The position numbers and the translations under genes were made by a program. The notes below the pieces were generated by a model. It made no database searches and had not been told where the DNA came from. It saw only the letters and a list, made by a program, of their open reading frames with translations. A DNA stretch of 64,000 bases, taken from an uncultured Fusobacterium sp. (GTDB taxonomy: Bacteria; Fusobacteriota; Fusobacteriia; Fusobacteriales; Fusobacteriaceae). This document shows, in pieces, positions 26,055-32,652 of the stretch; the stretch's first letter is position 1, and every line of letters starts with the position of its first letter. The DNA lies in the NCBI GenBank assembly GCA_900542625.1, contig UQOH01000002.1, positions 8,044 through 72,043 on the forward strand, in the 5' to 3' direction.

Positions 26055-26146
26055 TAAAAGAGAGATGGCTGAACCATCTCTCTTTCTAGGGACTACATAT
26101 TTTAAACTTTAGGGTAGGGTTATATTTATGATTACTTATTCATCAT
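26052..26146 (-). ncRNA. Candidate small RNA between trxA and azlC
   Basis: A stretch of about 95 bases with no open frame longer than a few codons, bounded by a -10 element TATAAT (26153-26158) and an intrinsic terminator (26057-26085). The single-stranded part contains a C-rich run, AACCCTACCCTAAAG, of the sort small RNAs use to pair with Shine-Dalgarno sequences. Upstream, overlapping the -35 position, lies the near-palindrome TGTCATAATTATGTCA (26170-26185), a possible regulator site; TTGACA is present but 22 bases from the -10, so the promoter may need an activator. Expression is not shown. Confidence 0.5.
26057..26085 (-). terminator. Intrinsic terminator of candidate small RNA
   Basis: Arms AAAGAGAGATGG and CCATCTCTCTTT around a five-base loop, followed on the minus strand by TTTTATTGTATTTT. 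Confidence 0.88.
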
Positions 26147-26169
26147 GGTTTAATTATAGAGGATGAATG

Positions 26170-26185
26170 TGTCATAATTATGTCA
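26170..26185. promoter_or_regulatory. Near-palindromic site upstream of candidate small RNA
   Basis: TGTCATAATTATGTCA is symmetric except at one pair; its core CATAATTATG is a perfect palindrome. It sits at about -31 relative to the presumed start of the small transcript. Confidence 0.4.
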
Positions 26186-26221
26186 AAAATAAAAATTATA
26201 AATTTTTTTACAAAAAAATAA

Positions 26222-26255
26222 AAACAGCTGAAAAGTTTTAATTTTCCAGCTGTTT
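26222..26255 (-). terminator. Intrinsic terminator of trxA
   Basis: Arms AAACAGCTG and CAGCTGTTT with an inner GAAAA / TTTTC extension, then a T-rich run on the minus strand, 7 bases past the trxA stop. Confidence 0.85.
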
Positions 26256-26261
26256 AATATT

Positions 26262-26582
26262 TTATTTATATTGTGATAGTTTTCCGGCAAGTTCGCTTTT
26301 TTGTTTTAATCCAATAAGCTGATCTACCTTATTCCCGTTTTTGAAAATCATCATTGTTGGAATACTTCTTATTCCAAATTTCATTGCCAGTTCGTTATTT
26401 TCATCTACATTTACTTTACAGATTTTTACATCTGTCATTTCTGCAGATATTTCTTCAAGTATAGGAAGCTGCATTTTGCAAGGACCACACCATTCAGCCC
26501 AAAAGTCCACCAAAACAACCCCTGAGTAGTTTAATATCTCATTTTCAAAAGAGCTTGTACTTACTTTAATTATATTACTCAT
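26262..26582 (-). CDS. trxA: Thioredoxin
   Basis: A 106-aa cytoplasmic thioredoxin that reduces protein disulfides. The active site WCGPCK is at residues 31-36 inside VDFWAEWCGPC, and the cis-proline loop SIPTMMIFKNG is near residue 74. Single-gene transcript: a consensus promoter (26615-26643) upstream and a terminator right after the stop. No thioredoxin reductase gene is in the window. Confidence 0.95.
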   Translation of the reverse strand: MSNIIKVSTSSFENEILNYSGVVLVDFWAEWCGPCKMQLPILEEISAEMTDVKICKVNVDENNELAMKFGIRSIPTMMIFKNGNKVDQLIGLKQKSELAGKLSQYK

Positions 26583-26614
26583 TAAATTTCCTCCTTAAAA
26601 ATATCCCTCTTTAT

Positions 26615-26643
26615 AATCTACCACAGAGGACATTCTTTGTCAA
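26615..26643 (-). promoter_or_regulatory. Promoter of trxA
   Basis: On the minus strand TTGACA (26638-26643), 17-base spacer, TAGATT (26615-26620); AAGGAGG precedes the ATG. Confidence 0.75.
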
Positions 26644-26741
26644 ACATCCTGAATTTTTTTAAGGTTTTTTTCAAGGTTCTAAAATTTTTTCATACAACGT
26701 GTACTGTTATGGTATTCTTTATAATTATCTGCCTGAATTTC

Positions 26742-28397
26742 TTATTTCAAGAACTTTTCTATATCTTGATCCACTGTTCCTATTCCTTGAATACCAAAGT
26801 TTTCAACAAGAACTTTTGCCACATTTGGAGAAAGAAAAGCAGGAAGTGTTGGTCCAAGATGAATATTTTTTACTCCAAGATACAGTAAAGCAAGAAGAAC
26901 AATTACAGCTTTCTGCTCATACCATGCAATATTAAAAGCTATTGGAAGTTTGTTTATATCATCAAGCCCGAATACCTCTTTTAATTTCAGAGCTATTACT
27001 GCAAGAGAGTAAGAATCATTACATTGTCCTGCATCAAGAACTCTTGGAATTCCATTTATATCTCCAAGATTTAATTTGTTGTATCTGTATTTTGCACATC
27101 CTGCTGTAAGAATTACAGTATCTTTAGGAAGTTTTTCTGCAAATTCTGTATAGTAACTTCTTGATGACATTCTTCCGTCACATCCGCCCATTACAAAGAA
27201 TTTTTTTATAGCTCCTGATTTTACAGCCTCTACTACTTTGTCTGCAAGAGCTATTACCTGATTATGTGCAAACCCGCCGATAATTTCTCCTTTTTCTATC
27301 TCTGTTGGAGCTTTACAAGTTTTTGCCATTTCAATTACTTGTGAAAAATCTTTTGTTCCGTCTTCATTTATTTTTATTCTGTGCCATCCGGGATATCCTG
27401 CTGCATTTGTTGTAAACACTTTTCCTTCATATGATGCACCTGCTTTTGGAGGAACAATACAATTTGTAGTAAACACAATAGGTCCGTTAAATGTTTCAAA
27501 TTCCTCTTTTTGTTTCCACCAGGCATTTCCATAGTTTCCTACAAAATGTTTGTATTTTTTAAATGCCGGATAATAGTGAGCCGGAAGCATTTCAGAGTGA
27601 GTATAAACATCTACTCCTGTTCCCTCTGTCTGCTCAAGCAACATCTCTATATCTCTTAAATCGTGCCCGGAAATTAATATTCCCGGATTTGTTCCAACGC
27701 CGATATTAACTTTTGTAATTTCAGGATTTCCATATTTAGATGTGTTTGCCTCATCTAAAAGAGCCATTGCGTTTACTCCGTATTCTCCTGTTTCAAGAGT
27801 AAGTTTTACTAAATCTTCAACTGTAAGAGTGTCGTCCATTGTTGCAAGAAGAGCTTTTTCTATAAATGCAAATAACTCTTCTTTTGTTTTTCCAAGATTC
27901 ATTGCATGCTCTGTGTATGCACACATTCCTTTTATACCATAAGTTATAAGTTCTCTTAATGATTTTATATCTTCATCTTTTGTTCTTAAAACTCCAACTG
28001 TTTTTGCCAGCTCCTGCGCCTGTTCGTCACTTTCGTAGTGCCATGTTGTCATTAAAGTGTTTTCGAATTTTTTATCAAGTTCTGCTCCCATAGAAATTAA
28101 TTTTGCTTTTACAGATTCTCTTATTTCTATCCCTTTTTTAATCTCTTTTTTAATAGCATCATCATCAAAGTTTGCATTTGTAATTGTGATGAACATTGAA
28201 TTGATTAAATATCTGTTTTCCTCTGCTGTAAGTCTGCTGCTGTCAATTTTTCTAAGCTGACTTGTATAATTAGCCGCACCTTTTGTTGTGAATATCAATA
28301 AATCCTGTAAATCTGATGTGTTTCCAAGTTTTCCGCACACACCTCTCATTGTACAACCTTTGTTTCCTGCTGTTTCTTGACATTGATAACAAAACAT
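26742..28397 (-). CDS. hcp: Hybrid cluster protein (hydroxylamine / NO reductase)
   Basis: Hcp carries a hybrid [4Fe-2O-2S] cluster and reduces NO or hydroxylamine, a nitrosative-stress defence in anaerobes. The N-terminal [22 protein letters not shown] gives the CxxC-x(7,8)-C-x5-C cluster ligands of the strict-anaerobe type. Hybrid-cluster ligands appear later ([26 protein letters not shown] near 440, [11 protein letters not shown] near 467). 551 aa, normal. A perfect 19-bp palindrome lies between it and repeat copy C, likely the operator. An hcr reductase gene is not adjacent. Confidence 0.95.
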   Translation of the reverse strand: MFCYQCQETAGNKGCTMRGVCGKLGNTSDLQDLLIFTTKGAANYTSQLRKIDSSRLTAEENRYLINSMFITITNANFDDDAIKKEIKKGIEIRESVKAKLISMGAELDKKFENTLMTTWHYESDEQAQELAKTVGVLRTKDEDIKSLRELITYGIKGMCAYTEHAMNLGKTKEELFAFIEKALLATMDDTLTVEDLVKLTLETGEYGVNAMALLDEANTSKYGNPEITKVNIGVGTNPGILISGHDLRDIEMLLEQTEGTGVDVYTHSEMLPAHYYPAFKKYKHFVGNYGNAWWKQKEEFETFNGPIVFTTNCIVPPKAGASYEGKVFTTNAAGYPGWHRIKINEDGTKDFSQVIEMAKTCKAPTEIEKGEIIGGFAHNQVIALADKVVEAVKSGAIKKFFVMGGCDGRMSSRSYYTEFAEKLPKDTVILTAGCAKYRYNKLNLGDINGIPRVLDAGQCNDSYSLAVIALKLKEVFGLDDINKLPIAFNIAWYEQKAVIVLLALLYLGVKNIHLGPTLPAFLSPNVAKVLVENFGIQGIGTVDQDIEKFLK

Positions 28398-28423
28398 ATA
28401 TACCCTCCTTTAAAAAAATTATC

Positions 28424-28442
28424 TATAACAGTAACTGTTATA
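28424..28442. promoter_or_regulatory. Perfect 19-bp palindrome in hcp promoter region
   Basis: TATAACAGTAACTGTTATA, a 9+1+9 perfect palindrome, 27 bases before the hcp start codon. Its TAAC ... GTTA half-sites are of the kind bound by CRP/FNR-type regulators such as HcpR that control hcp in anaerobes; the regulator itself is not in the window, and the assignment is inference. Confidence 0.7.
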
Positions 28443-28449
28443 TTTTATT

Positions 28450-28614
28450 AATATGAGAATAAAATTATCGAGATTAAAAATATCTGCGTAGTTTATGCAG
28501 TGAGTTCATCGTAAAAAACGATATGTTTGAGCTGAAAGCGAGTTTATCGTTTTTAGATGAATGAGCAATATAAACAGCTGATATTTTTACGAAGAGAATT
28601 TTATTCTCATATTT
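28450..28614 (+). repeat. Intergenic palindromic repeat, copy C
   Basis: Outer arms AATATGAGAATAAAATT and AATTTTATTCTCATATT pair perfectly over 17 bases. Inside is the frame ATTAAAAATATCTGCGTA ... TTTATGCAGTGA on the left and TGAGCAATATAAA ... GCTGATATTTTT on the right, enclosing the stem TTCATC..AAAAACGAT / ATCGTTTTT.GATGAA and the loop TTGAGCTGAAAGCGAG. The inner part is nearly identical to copy D, while the outer arms are not. Confidence 0.82.
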
Positions 28615-28660
28615 AAGTTAATTTTGTTTTGTGATATTATAATATCATCAAAAAATAAAA

Positions 28661-28686
28661 AATTCGGTAACACTTGTTACCGAATT
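28661..28686 (-). terminator. Intrinsic terminator of rfaE2-tsaE-tsaB transcript
   Basis: Arms AATTCGGTAACA and TGTTACCGAATT with a two-base gap at the tip, followed on the minus strand by TTTTTTATTTTTTG. Confidence 0.87.
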
Positions 28687-28729
28687 AGACTCTTTATTCT
28701 TTTAATAGTTTGAATTTATCTCCAAATTT

Positions 28730-29413
28730 TTACTGGTTTTTCTTATCTTTTTCTCTTTCTGCCTGTGCTTTGCTAAGATAGAAAGGTTCAAGAGTATATA
28801 AATTATCCTCTGCCTCTATTCCTATCTCTCCTATTACAGCAGCTCTTGGAAGACTTAATGACTTCATTGCAAATTTAGCATTTTCTCCCATGACTTCTTT
28901 TATAAGTTCAGAATATTTTATTGCTCCGTCTCCCATGAAAAGAATTTTTCTGTCTTTTTTGTCTTCAAGATATTCTCTTATCTCTCCGACTCCATACTCA
29001 TCTTTTCTTACGATTTTTCCATTTTCATATTTGTAACAGCAGTAATATCCTCTCTCTTTTCTTGCATCTATTATAGGTATTATTTCACAATCTGTTTCTG
29101 CTGCTCCGTGGGCTATTGCATCAAGCTCATTTATCCCTGCTATTGTTTTTCCTGTTGAATATGCAAGTCCTTTTGCAGCAGCAACACCTATTCTTATCCC
29201 TGTAAAAGATCCGGGACCAATGCTCACTGCAAATTTATCTACATCCTGTATAGTTTTTTCTGTCAGTTTCAAAAGATTATCTATTGCAACCATAATATTT
29301 TCAGAATGTGTTTTTTTAATATTTATGCTTATCTCTCCAACAAGCCCTGATTCACTTGAATATAAAGCAACAGTTCCTGCATTTGTAGATGTATCAATTG
29401 CTAAAATCAACAT
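28730..29413 (-). CDS. tsaB: tRNA threonylcarbamoyladenosine biosynthesis protein TsaB
   Basis: TsaB is the non-catalytic ASKHA-fold partner of TsaD in making t6A37 of tRNA. The opening LILAIDTSTNAGTVAL and SIGPGSFTGIRIGVAAAKGLA near residue 65 are diagnostic. 227 aa, normal. The start lies within the end of tsaE (20-base overlap), so tsaE-tsaB are coupled. The product is the substrate of MtaB (13.0 kb). Confidence 0.94.
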   Translation of the reverse strand: MLILAIDTSTNAGTVALYSSESGLVGEISINIKKTHSENIMVAIDNLLKLTEKTIQDVDKFAVSIGPGSFTGIRIGVAAAKGLAYSTGKTIAGINELDAIAHGAAETDCEIIPIIDARKERGYYCCYKYENGKIVRKDEYGVGEIREYLEDKKDRKILFMGDGAIKYSELIKEVMGENAKFAMKSLSLPRAAVIGEIGIEAEDNLYTLEPFYLSKAQAEREKDKKNQ

Positions 29414-29858
29414 ACTCTAACATCTCCTTTTCTTTCTCTTGGTTTCCAACATATTCAAGTGATACTTTTCTTGTTTCATCACCGTCATATTCTAAGTTTA
29501 TCTGTATATATTCTTTAGGAAGTTCTGACTGAATAATATCTGCCCATTCTATAAGCATTACTCCGTCTCCTCCAAGATAATCTTCATATCCCACTTCATA
29601 AATCTCTTCAGGTTCTCCCAGTCTGTACACATCAAAATGGTAAAGAGGAAGTCTTCCTGAAAAATATTCAAGAACATAGTTGAAAGTAGGACTCTTAAGA
29701 TTTTCTGTTACTCCAAGAGTTTGTGCAAATTTCTTTGTAAAAGTAGTTTTCCCTGTTCCAAGGTCACCTATAAGGGCTACTATATCCCCTGCTTTTACAT
29801 ATTCTGCAAGTTTTTCTGCAAGTCTGTCTATCTCTTTAAAGTTCATTGTTTTTTTCAT
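29394..29858 (-). CDS. tsaE: tRNA threonylcarbamoyladenosine biosynthesis ATPase TsaE
   Basis: TsaE is the P-loop ATPase that resets the TsaBD complex during t6A synthesis. The Walker A motif GDLGTGKTTF is at about residues 31-40, SPTFNYVLEYF near 57, and LIEWADII near 107. 154 aa, normal. An in-frame ATG four codons downstream is an alternative start. It follows rfaE2 by 10 bases. Confidence 0.94.
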   Translation of the reverse strand: MKKTMNFKEIDRLAEKLAEYVKAGDIVALIGDLGTGKTTFTKKFAQTLGVTENLKSPTFNYVLEYFSGRLPLYHFDVYRLGEPEEIYEVGYEDYLGGDGVMLIEWADIIQSELPKEYIQINLEYDGDETRKVSLEYVGNQEKEKEMLEYVDFSN

Positions 29859-29868
29859 ATTTTCACCA

Positions 29869-30330
29869 TTATCCTTGGATTTTTTTTACAATATTAGTAG
29901 TAGATTTTCCTTCAATAAATGTAAGGATTCTTACCTCTCCTCCATAACTTTCCACAACCTTAGTTTCAGGAAGATCATCTTTTGTATAATCTCCTCCCTT
30001 CACATGAATAGAAGGTTTTAAATCCCCTATTAAACTTTCAGGTGTATCCTCTTCAAATATTACTGCATAATCAACAGCTTTTAATCCGCAAAGCATCTCT
30101 GCTCTGTCATATTGATTGTTGATTGGTCTTGACTCACCTTTTAATCTTTTTACAGAGGCATCAGAGTTTACTCCTACTATAAGAACGTCTCCCTGTCTTT
30201 TTGCCTCGTTTAAATATCTTAAATGTCCCACATGAAGTATATCAAAACAACCATTTGTAAAAACAACTGCCTTATTCTGCTTTTTTAATTCTTCAACTAA
30301 TTTTTTTCCAAATTCTCTGTCTACAAGCAC
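29869..30330 (-). CDS. rfaE2: D-glycero-beta-D-manno-heptose 1-phosphate adenylyltransferase
   Basis: This enzyme makes ADP-heptose for the lipopolysaccharide inner core, so the organism should have heptose-bearing LPS. The cytidylyltransferase-fold motif VFTNGCFDILHVGHL is at residues 22-36, and IEGKSTTNIVKKI near the C-terminus completes the site. It is the stand-alone 153-aa C-terminal domain type, not fused to a heptose kinase (HldE). Translation starts at GTG with AGGAGG seven bases upstream. Promoter at 30367-30395. Confidence 0.92.
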   Translation of the reverse strand: MLVDREFGKKLVEELKKQNKAVVFTNGCFDILHVGHLRYLNEAKRQGDVLIVGVNSDASVKRLKGESRPINNQYDRAEMLCGLKAVDYAVIFEEDTPESLIGDLKPSIHVKGGDYTKDDLPETKVVESYGGEVRILTFIEGKSTTNIVKKIQG

Positions 30331-30366
30331 GAAAATCCTCCTGAATATCTTTTATTTTATTCTACA

Positions 30367-30395
30367 ATTTTACACCATTTTTTATATTATATCAA
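30367..30395 (-). promoter_or_regulatory. Promoter of rfaE2-tsaE-tsaB
   Basis: On the minus strand TTGATA (30390-30395), 17-base spacer, TAAAAT (30367-30372). Confidence 0.7.
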
Positions 30396-30546
30396 TAGTT
30401 CTATACTCCATATTCCTTTTATTTACTTTTTTATTTTTTTACAATAATATTGTTTTTCTTTTCATCTGTTATATTCAAAATTAAAAATTATTGCTTTTTT
30501 ATAATTTTTTCTTTATTTTTTGTAAAAATTAAGGTACTATAATAGA

Positions 30547-30574
30547 AACAATATCTTTATTATCGATAATTGTT
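30547..30574. promoter_or_regulatory. Dyad between promoter and start of the 30608 gene
   Basis: Nested symmetry: AACAAT (30547-30552) with ATTGTT (30569-30574), and the perfect 12-bp palindrome ATTATCGATAAT (30559-30570). It lies just downstream of a TATAAT (30538-30543) that lacks a good -35, so it could be a repressor site or a leader hairpin. Confidence 0.4.
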
Positions 30575-30607
30575 ATTTTACTTATTTATTTCAAGGGAGG
30601 TTACAGA

Positions 30608-31438
30608 ATGGAAAAATTACTGGAACTTGGTTTTAAAAAAATTGGTGCATGGAAAAAATCTGAAAAAAATCTATCTTTCGAACTGTCTGAGTTTAAAGAT
30701 TCTACAGACATAATTTTTGCTTTTGTTCAGGATTCCACTGTTGTATATATGGCTGCAGCTGACGGAAATTTTGAAACTTTTTTAACTTCTTATATAAATC
30801 CTTCCAATATCGACCTTGATAAAATAGGAGTTAAAAATTCTCTGCTGAAAAGTTTAGATGATAAAGAGATTTCTATTTATGCTTTAAAAAATAAAAAATG
30901 GTTTGGACTTGCAGCAAAGTTTTCTTCTCTTGAAATCGCAAATATTATAAAAGAAATAAATCCATCTTGGAATTCAGACGATTTAAAAAACCGTATGAAA
31001 AATATTGTTGGAAAAGACAGAAATGCTGTTTTGAAATCTGAAAAAGAGAAAGAAAAGGAAAAAGAGCTTGAACAAAAAGCTGCTGAAGAGGCTGCTGCTC
31101 AAGGAGTTGAGCCTCCTGTTAAAAAAGAAAAAACTAAAAAAGTTTATGAATCATATATTTTCATTCTTGGAAAAAGCTACTACGACAGAGGTTTCTTTAA
31201 TCTGAAAACTTCTTATTCACACCTTGTTGGCGACGATAAAACTGATATTCAGATTGTTGTAGGAGAAAAACAGAGTATCCCCGGAAAAATAAGCAGAACT
31301 GCTAATGTTTCAAATACTGCAAGAATTATAGGGAACAAAGCTCTTAAAATGTGGTTCCAGGAAAATGCAAAAATTAATGGTGAATTAAGAATAACATTTA
31401 TTTCTAAGAAAAAAATAAAATTAGAAGTTTTAGAGTAA
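30608..31438 (+). CDS. Degenerate GIY-YIG-like protein with C-terminal barrel-like domain
   Basis: A 276-aa protein not recognised by name. The N-terminal 120 residues follow the pattern of a GIY-YIG nuclease subfamily: LLELGFKKIGAW, then FELSEFKDS, then the beta-hairpin IIFAFVQDSTVVYM in place of GIY/YIG, a YINPS in place of YKNPG, then EISIYALK and IKEINPSW. The expected catalytic Arg and the YIGKT glycine are missing, so it is probably inactive as a nuclease. A Lys/Glu/Ala linker (about 140-175) leads to a C-terminal domain (SYYDRGFFNL ... ARIIGNKALKMWFQEN) like the DNA-binding barrels found beside such nucleases. AAGGGAGG lies before the ATG. Repeat copy D follows at once. Confidence 0.6.
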   Translation: MEKLLELGFKKIGAWKKSEKNLSFELSEFKDSTDIIFAFVQDSTVVYMAAADGNFETFLTSYINPSNIDLDKIGVKNSLLKSLDDKEISIYALKNKKWFGLAAKFSSLEIANIIKEINPSWNSDDLKNRMKNIVGKDRNAVLKSEKEKEKEKELEQKAAEEAAAQGVEPPVKKEKTKKVYESYIFILGKSYYDRGFFNLKTSYSHLVGDDKTDIQIVVGEKQSIPGKISRTANVSNTARIIGNKALKMWFQENAKINGELRITFISKKKIKLEVLE

Positions 31439-31439
31439 A

Positions 31440-31600
31440 AATAAATAAAAAATTCTCTCTATTAAAAATATCTGCGTAATTTATGCAGTGAGTTCATCGT
31501 AAAAAACGATATGTCTGAGCTGAAAGCGAGTTTATCGTTTTTAGATGAATGAACAATATAAATAGCTGATATTTTTTCCAAGAGAGAATTTTTTTATTAT
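31440..31600 (+). repeat. Intergenic palindromic repeat, copy D
   Basis: Outer arms AATTCTCTCT and AGAGAGAATT (with flanking A/T runs that also pair) differ from copy C, while the interior (ATTAAAAATATCTGCG, TTTATGCAGTGAG, TTCATCG..AAAAACGAT, CTGAGCTGAAAGCGAG, TGAACAATATAAA, GCTGATATTTTTT) is almost the same. It starts directly after the stop of the 30608 gene and ends a few bases before the stop of upp, so it separates two convergent genes. Confidence 0.82.
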
Positions 31601-31608
31601 TTTATAAT

Positions 31609-32235
31609 TTATTTAGTTCCGAATATTCTGTCTCCGCAGTCTCCAAGTCCCGGAACAATATACCCCTGCTCATTTAAGCACTCATCTATTTTTGCAGTAT
31701 AGATAGGTACATCTGGATGAGCCTCCTGAACTTTAGCCACACCTTCCGGAGCTGATATTAAACACATAAATGTTATATCTTTTACTCCTCTTTCTTTTAA
31801 GTAATCAATAGCATATATTGCTGATCCACCAGTTGCCAGCATTGGATCTACTAATATAACCTTTCTGTCTTTAATATCTACAGGAAGTTTACAATAATAG
31901 TAAACAGGCTGTAAAGTTTCTTCATTTCTGTACACTCCTATATGCCCTATTTTTGCTGTTGGAATTAATGAAAGTATTCCATCAACCATTCCAAGCCCTG
32001 CTCTTAAAATAGGAACTATTGCAACAGCTTTATCTTTTAAGATTCCTGCTCTTGTTTTCATTATTGGAGTTTCCACTTCAATCTCTTCAAGTTCTAAATC
32101 TTTTGTTGTTTCATAAATCATAAGCTTTGCTATCTCATTCAGATTTTCTCTGAAAGTTTTAGTATCAGTGTTCTTATCTCTTAAGTAAGTCAGTTTATGC
32201 TCAATTAAAGGATGTTTAATTTCTACAACTGCCAT
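31609..32235 (-). CDS. upp: Uracil phosphoribosyltransferase
   Basis: Upp salvages uracil to UMP with PRPP. The PRPP-binding loop [14 protein letters not shown] is near residue 127 and the uracil-binding [15 protein letters not shown] closes the protein. 208 aa, normal. TAGGAGG precedes the ATG. It lies 55 bases after rpmE, just past the rpmE terminator; a TATAAT in the terminator's T-run might serve as its -10, otherwise it relies on read-through. Confidence 0.95.
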   Translation of the reverse strand: MAVVEIKHPLIEHKLTYLRDKNTDTKTFRENLNEIAKLMIYETTKDLELEEIEVETPIMKTRAGILKDKAVAIVPILRAGLGMVDGILSLIPTAKIGHIGVYRNEETLQPVYYYCKLPVDIKDRKVILVDPMLATGGSAIYAIDYLKERGVKDITFMCLISAPEGVAKVQEAHPDVPIYTAKIDECLNEQGYIVPGLGDCGDRIFGTK

Positions 32236-32267
32236 AATTTTACCTCCTAAATTGTTTTATTATAAAA

Positions 32268-32289
32268 AAACAGGACGTTTGTCCTGTTT
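32268..32289 (-). terminator. Intrinsic terminator of rpmE
   Basis: Arms AAACAGGAC and GTCCTGTTT around a four-base loop, followed on the minus strand by a run of seven T. It begins directly after the rpmE stop. Confidence 0.88.
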
Positions 32290-32290
32290 C

Positions 32291-32497
32291 TTATTTGATA
32301 TTGTATTTTTTGTTGAATTTGTCAACTCTACCAGCTGTATCTAAGAATTTAGCTTTTCCTGTGTAGAATGGATGACATTTTGAACAAACAGCAACTTTAA
32401 GGTCACCTTTTGCATATGTAGATCTTGTTTCGAATTTTTCTCCACAAGTACATTCAACTGTTACAACTTTGTAATCAGGATGTATTCCTTTTCTCAT
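32291..32497 (-). CDS. rpmE: 50S ribosomal protein L31, zinc-binding type
   Basis: A 68-aa L31. It keeps the four zinc-ligand cysteines (C16, C18, C38, C41), so it is the C+ type that holds zinc and is usually replaced by a C- paralog under zinc starvation. [10 protein letters not shown] at the start and the C-terminal [13 protein letters not shown] are typical. Single-gene transcript with its own promoter and terminator. Confidence 0.95.
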   Translation of the reverse strand: MRKGIHPDYKVVTVECTCGEKFETRSTYAKGDLKVAVCSKCHPFYTGKAKFLDTAGRVDKFNKKYNIK

Positions 32498-32542
32498 TCT
32501 GTTTCACCGTCCTTCGATAATTAACTTATAAATTCACAAAGC

Positions 32543-32571
32543 ATTTTATCATGTTTTTAATGTTTTTGCAA
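32543..32571 (-). promoter_or_regulatory. Promoter of rpmE
   Basis: On the minus strand TTGCAA (32566-32571), 17-base spacer, TAAAAT (32543-32548). Confidence 0.72.
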
Positions 32572-32652
32572 CCATTTTTATTTACTTTTATAAAATTTCT
32601 CCTTCTTAATACAGAGAACTCTGTCTGGAGCGGCTTTTCAAGATTTTTAAAA

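Larger units (their letters stand above)
28398..28729. other. hcp-tsaB intergenic region (332 bases)
   Basis: From low to high coordinate: hcp ribosome-binding site AGGAGG, the perfect palindrome at 28424-28442, repeat copy C (28450-28614), an AT-rich gap, and the tsaB terminator (28661-28686). No open frame of note. Confidence 0.8.

Noticed and set aside
32611..32624. Small dyad ACAGAGAACTCTGT after pbpC as a terminator
   Set aside because: The loop is only two bases and no T-run follows on the minus strand.
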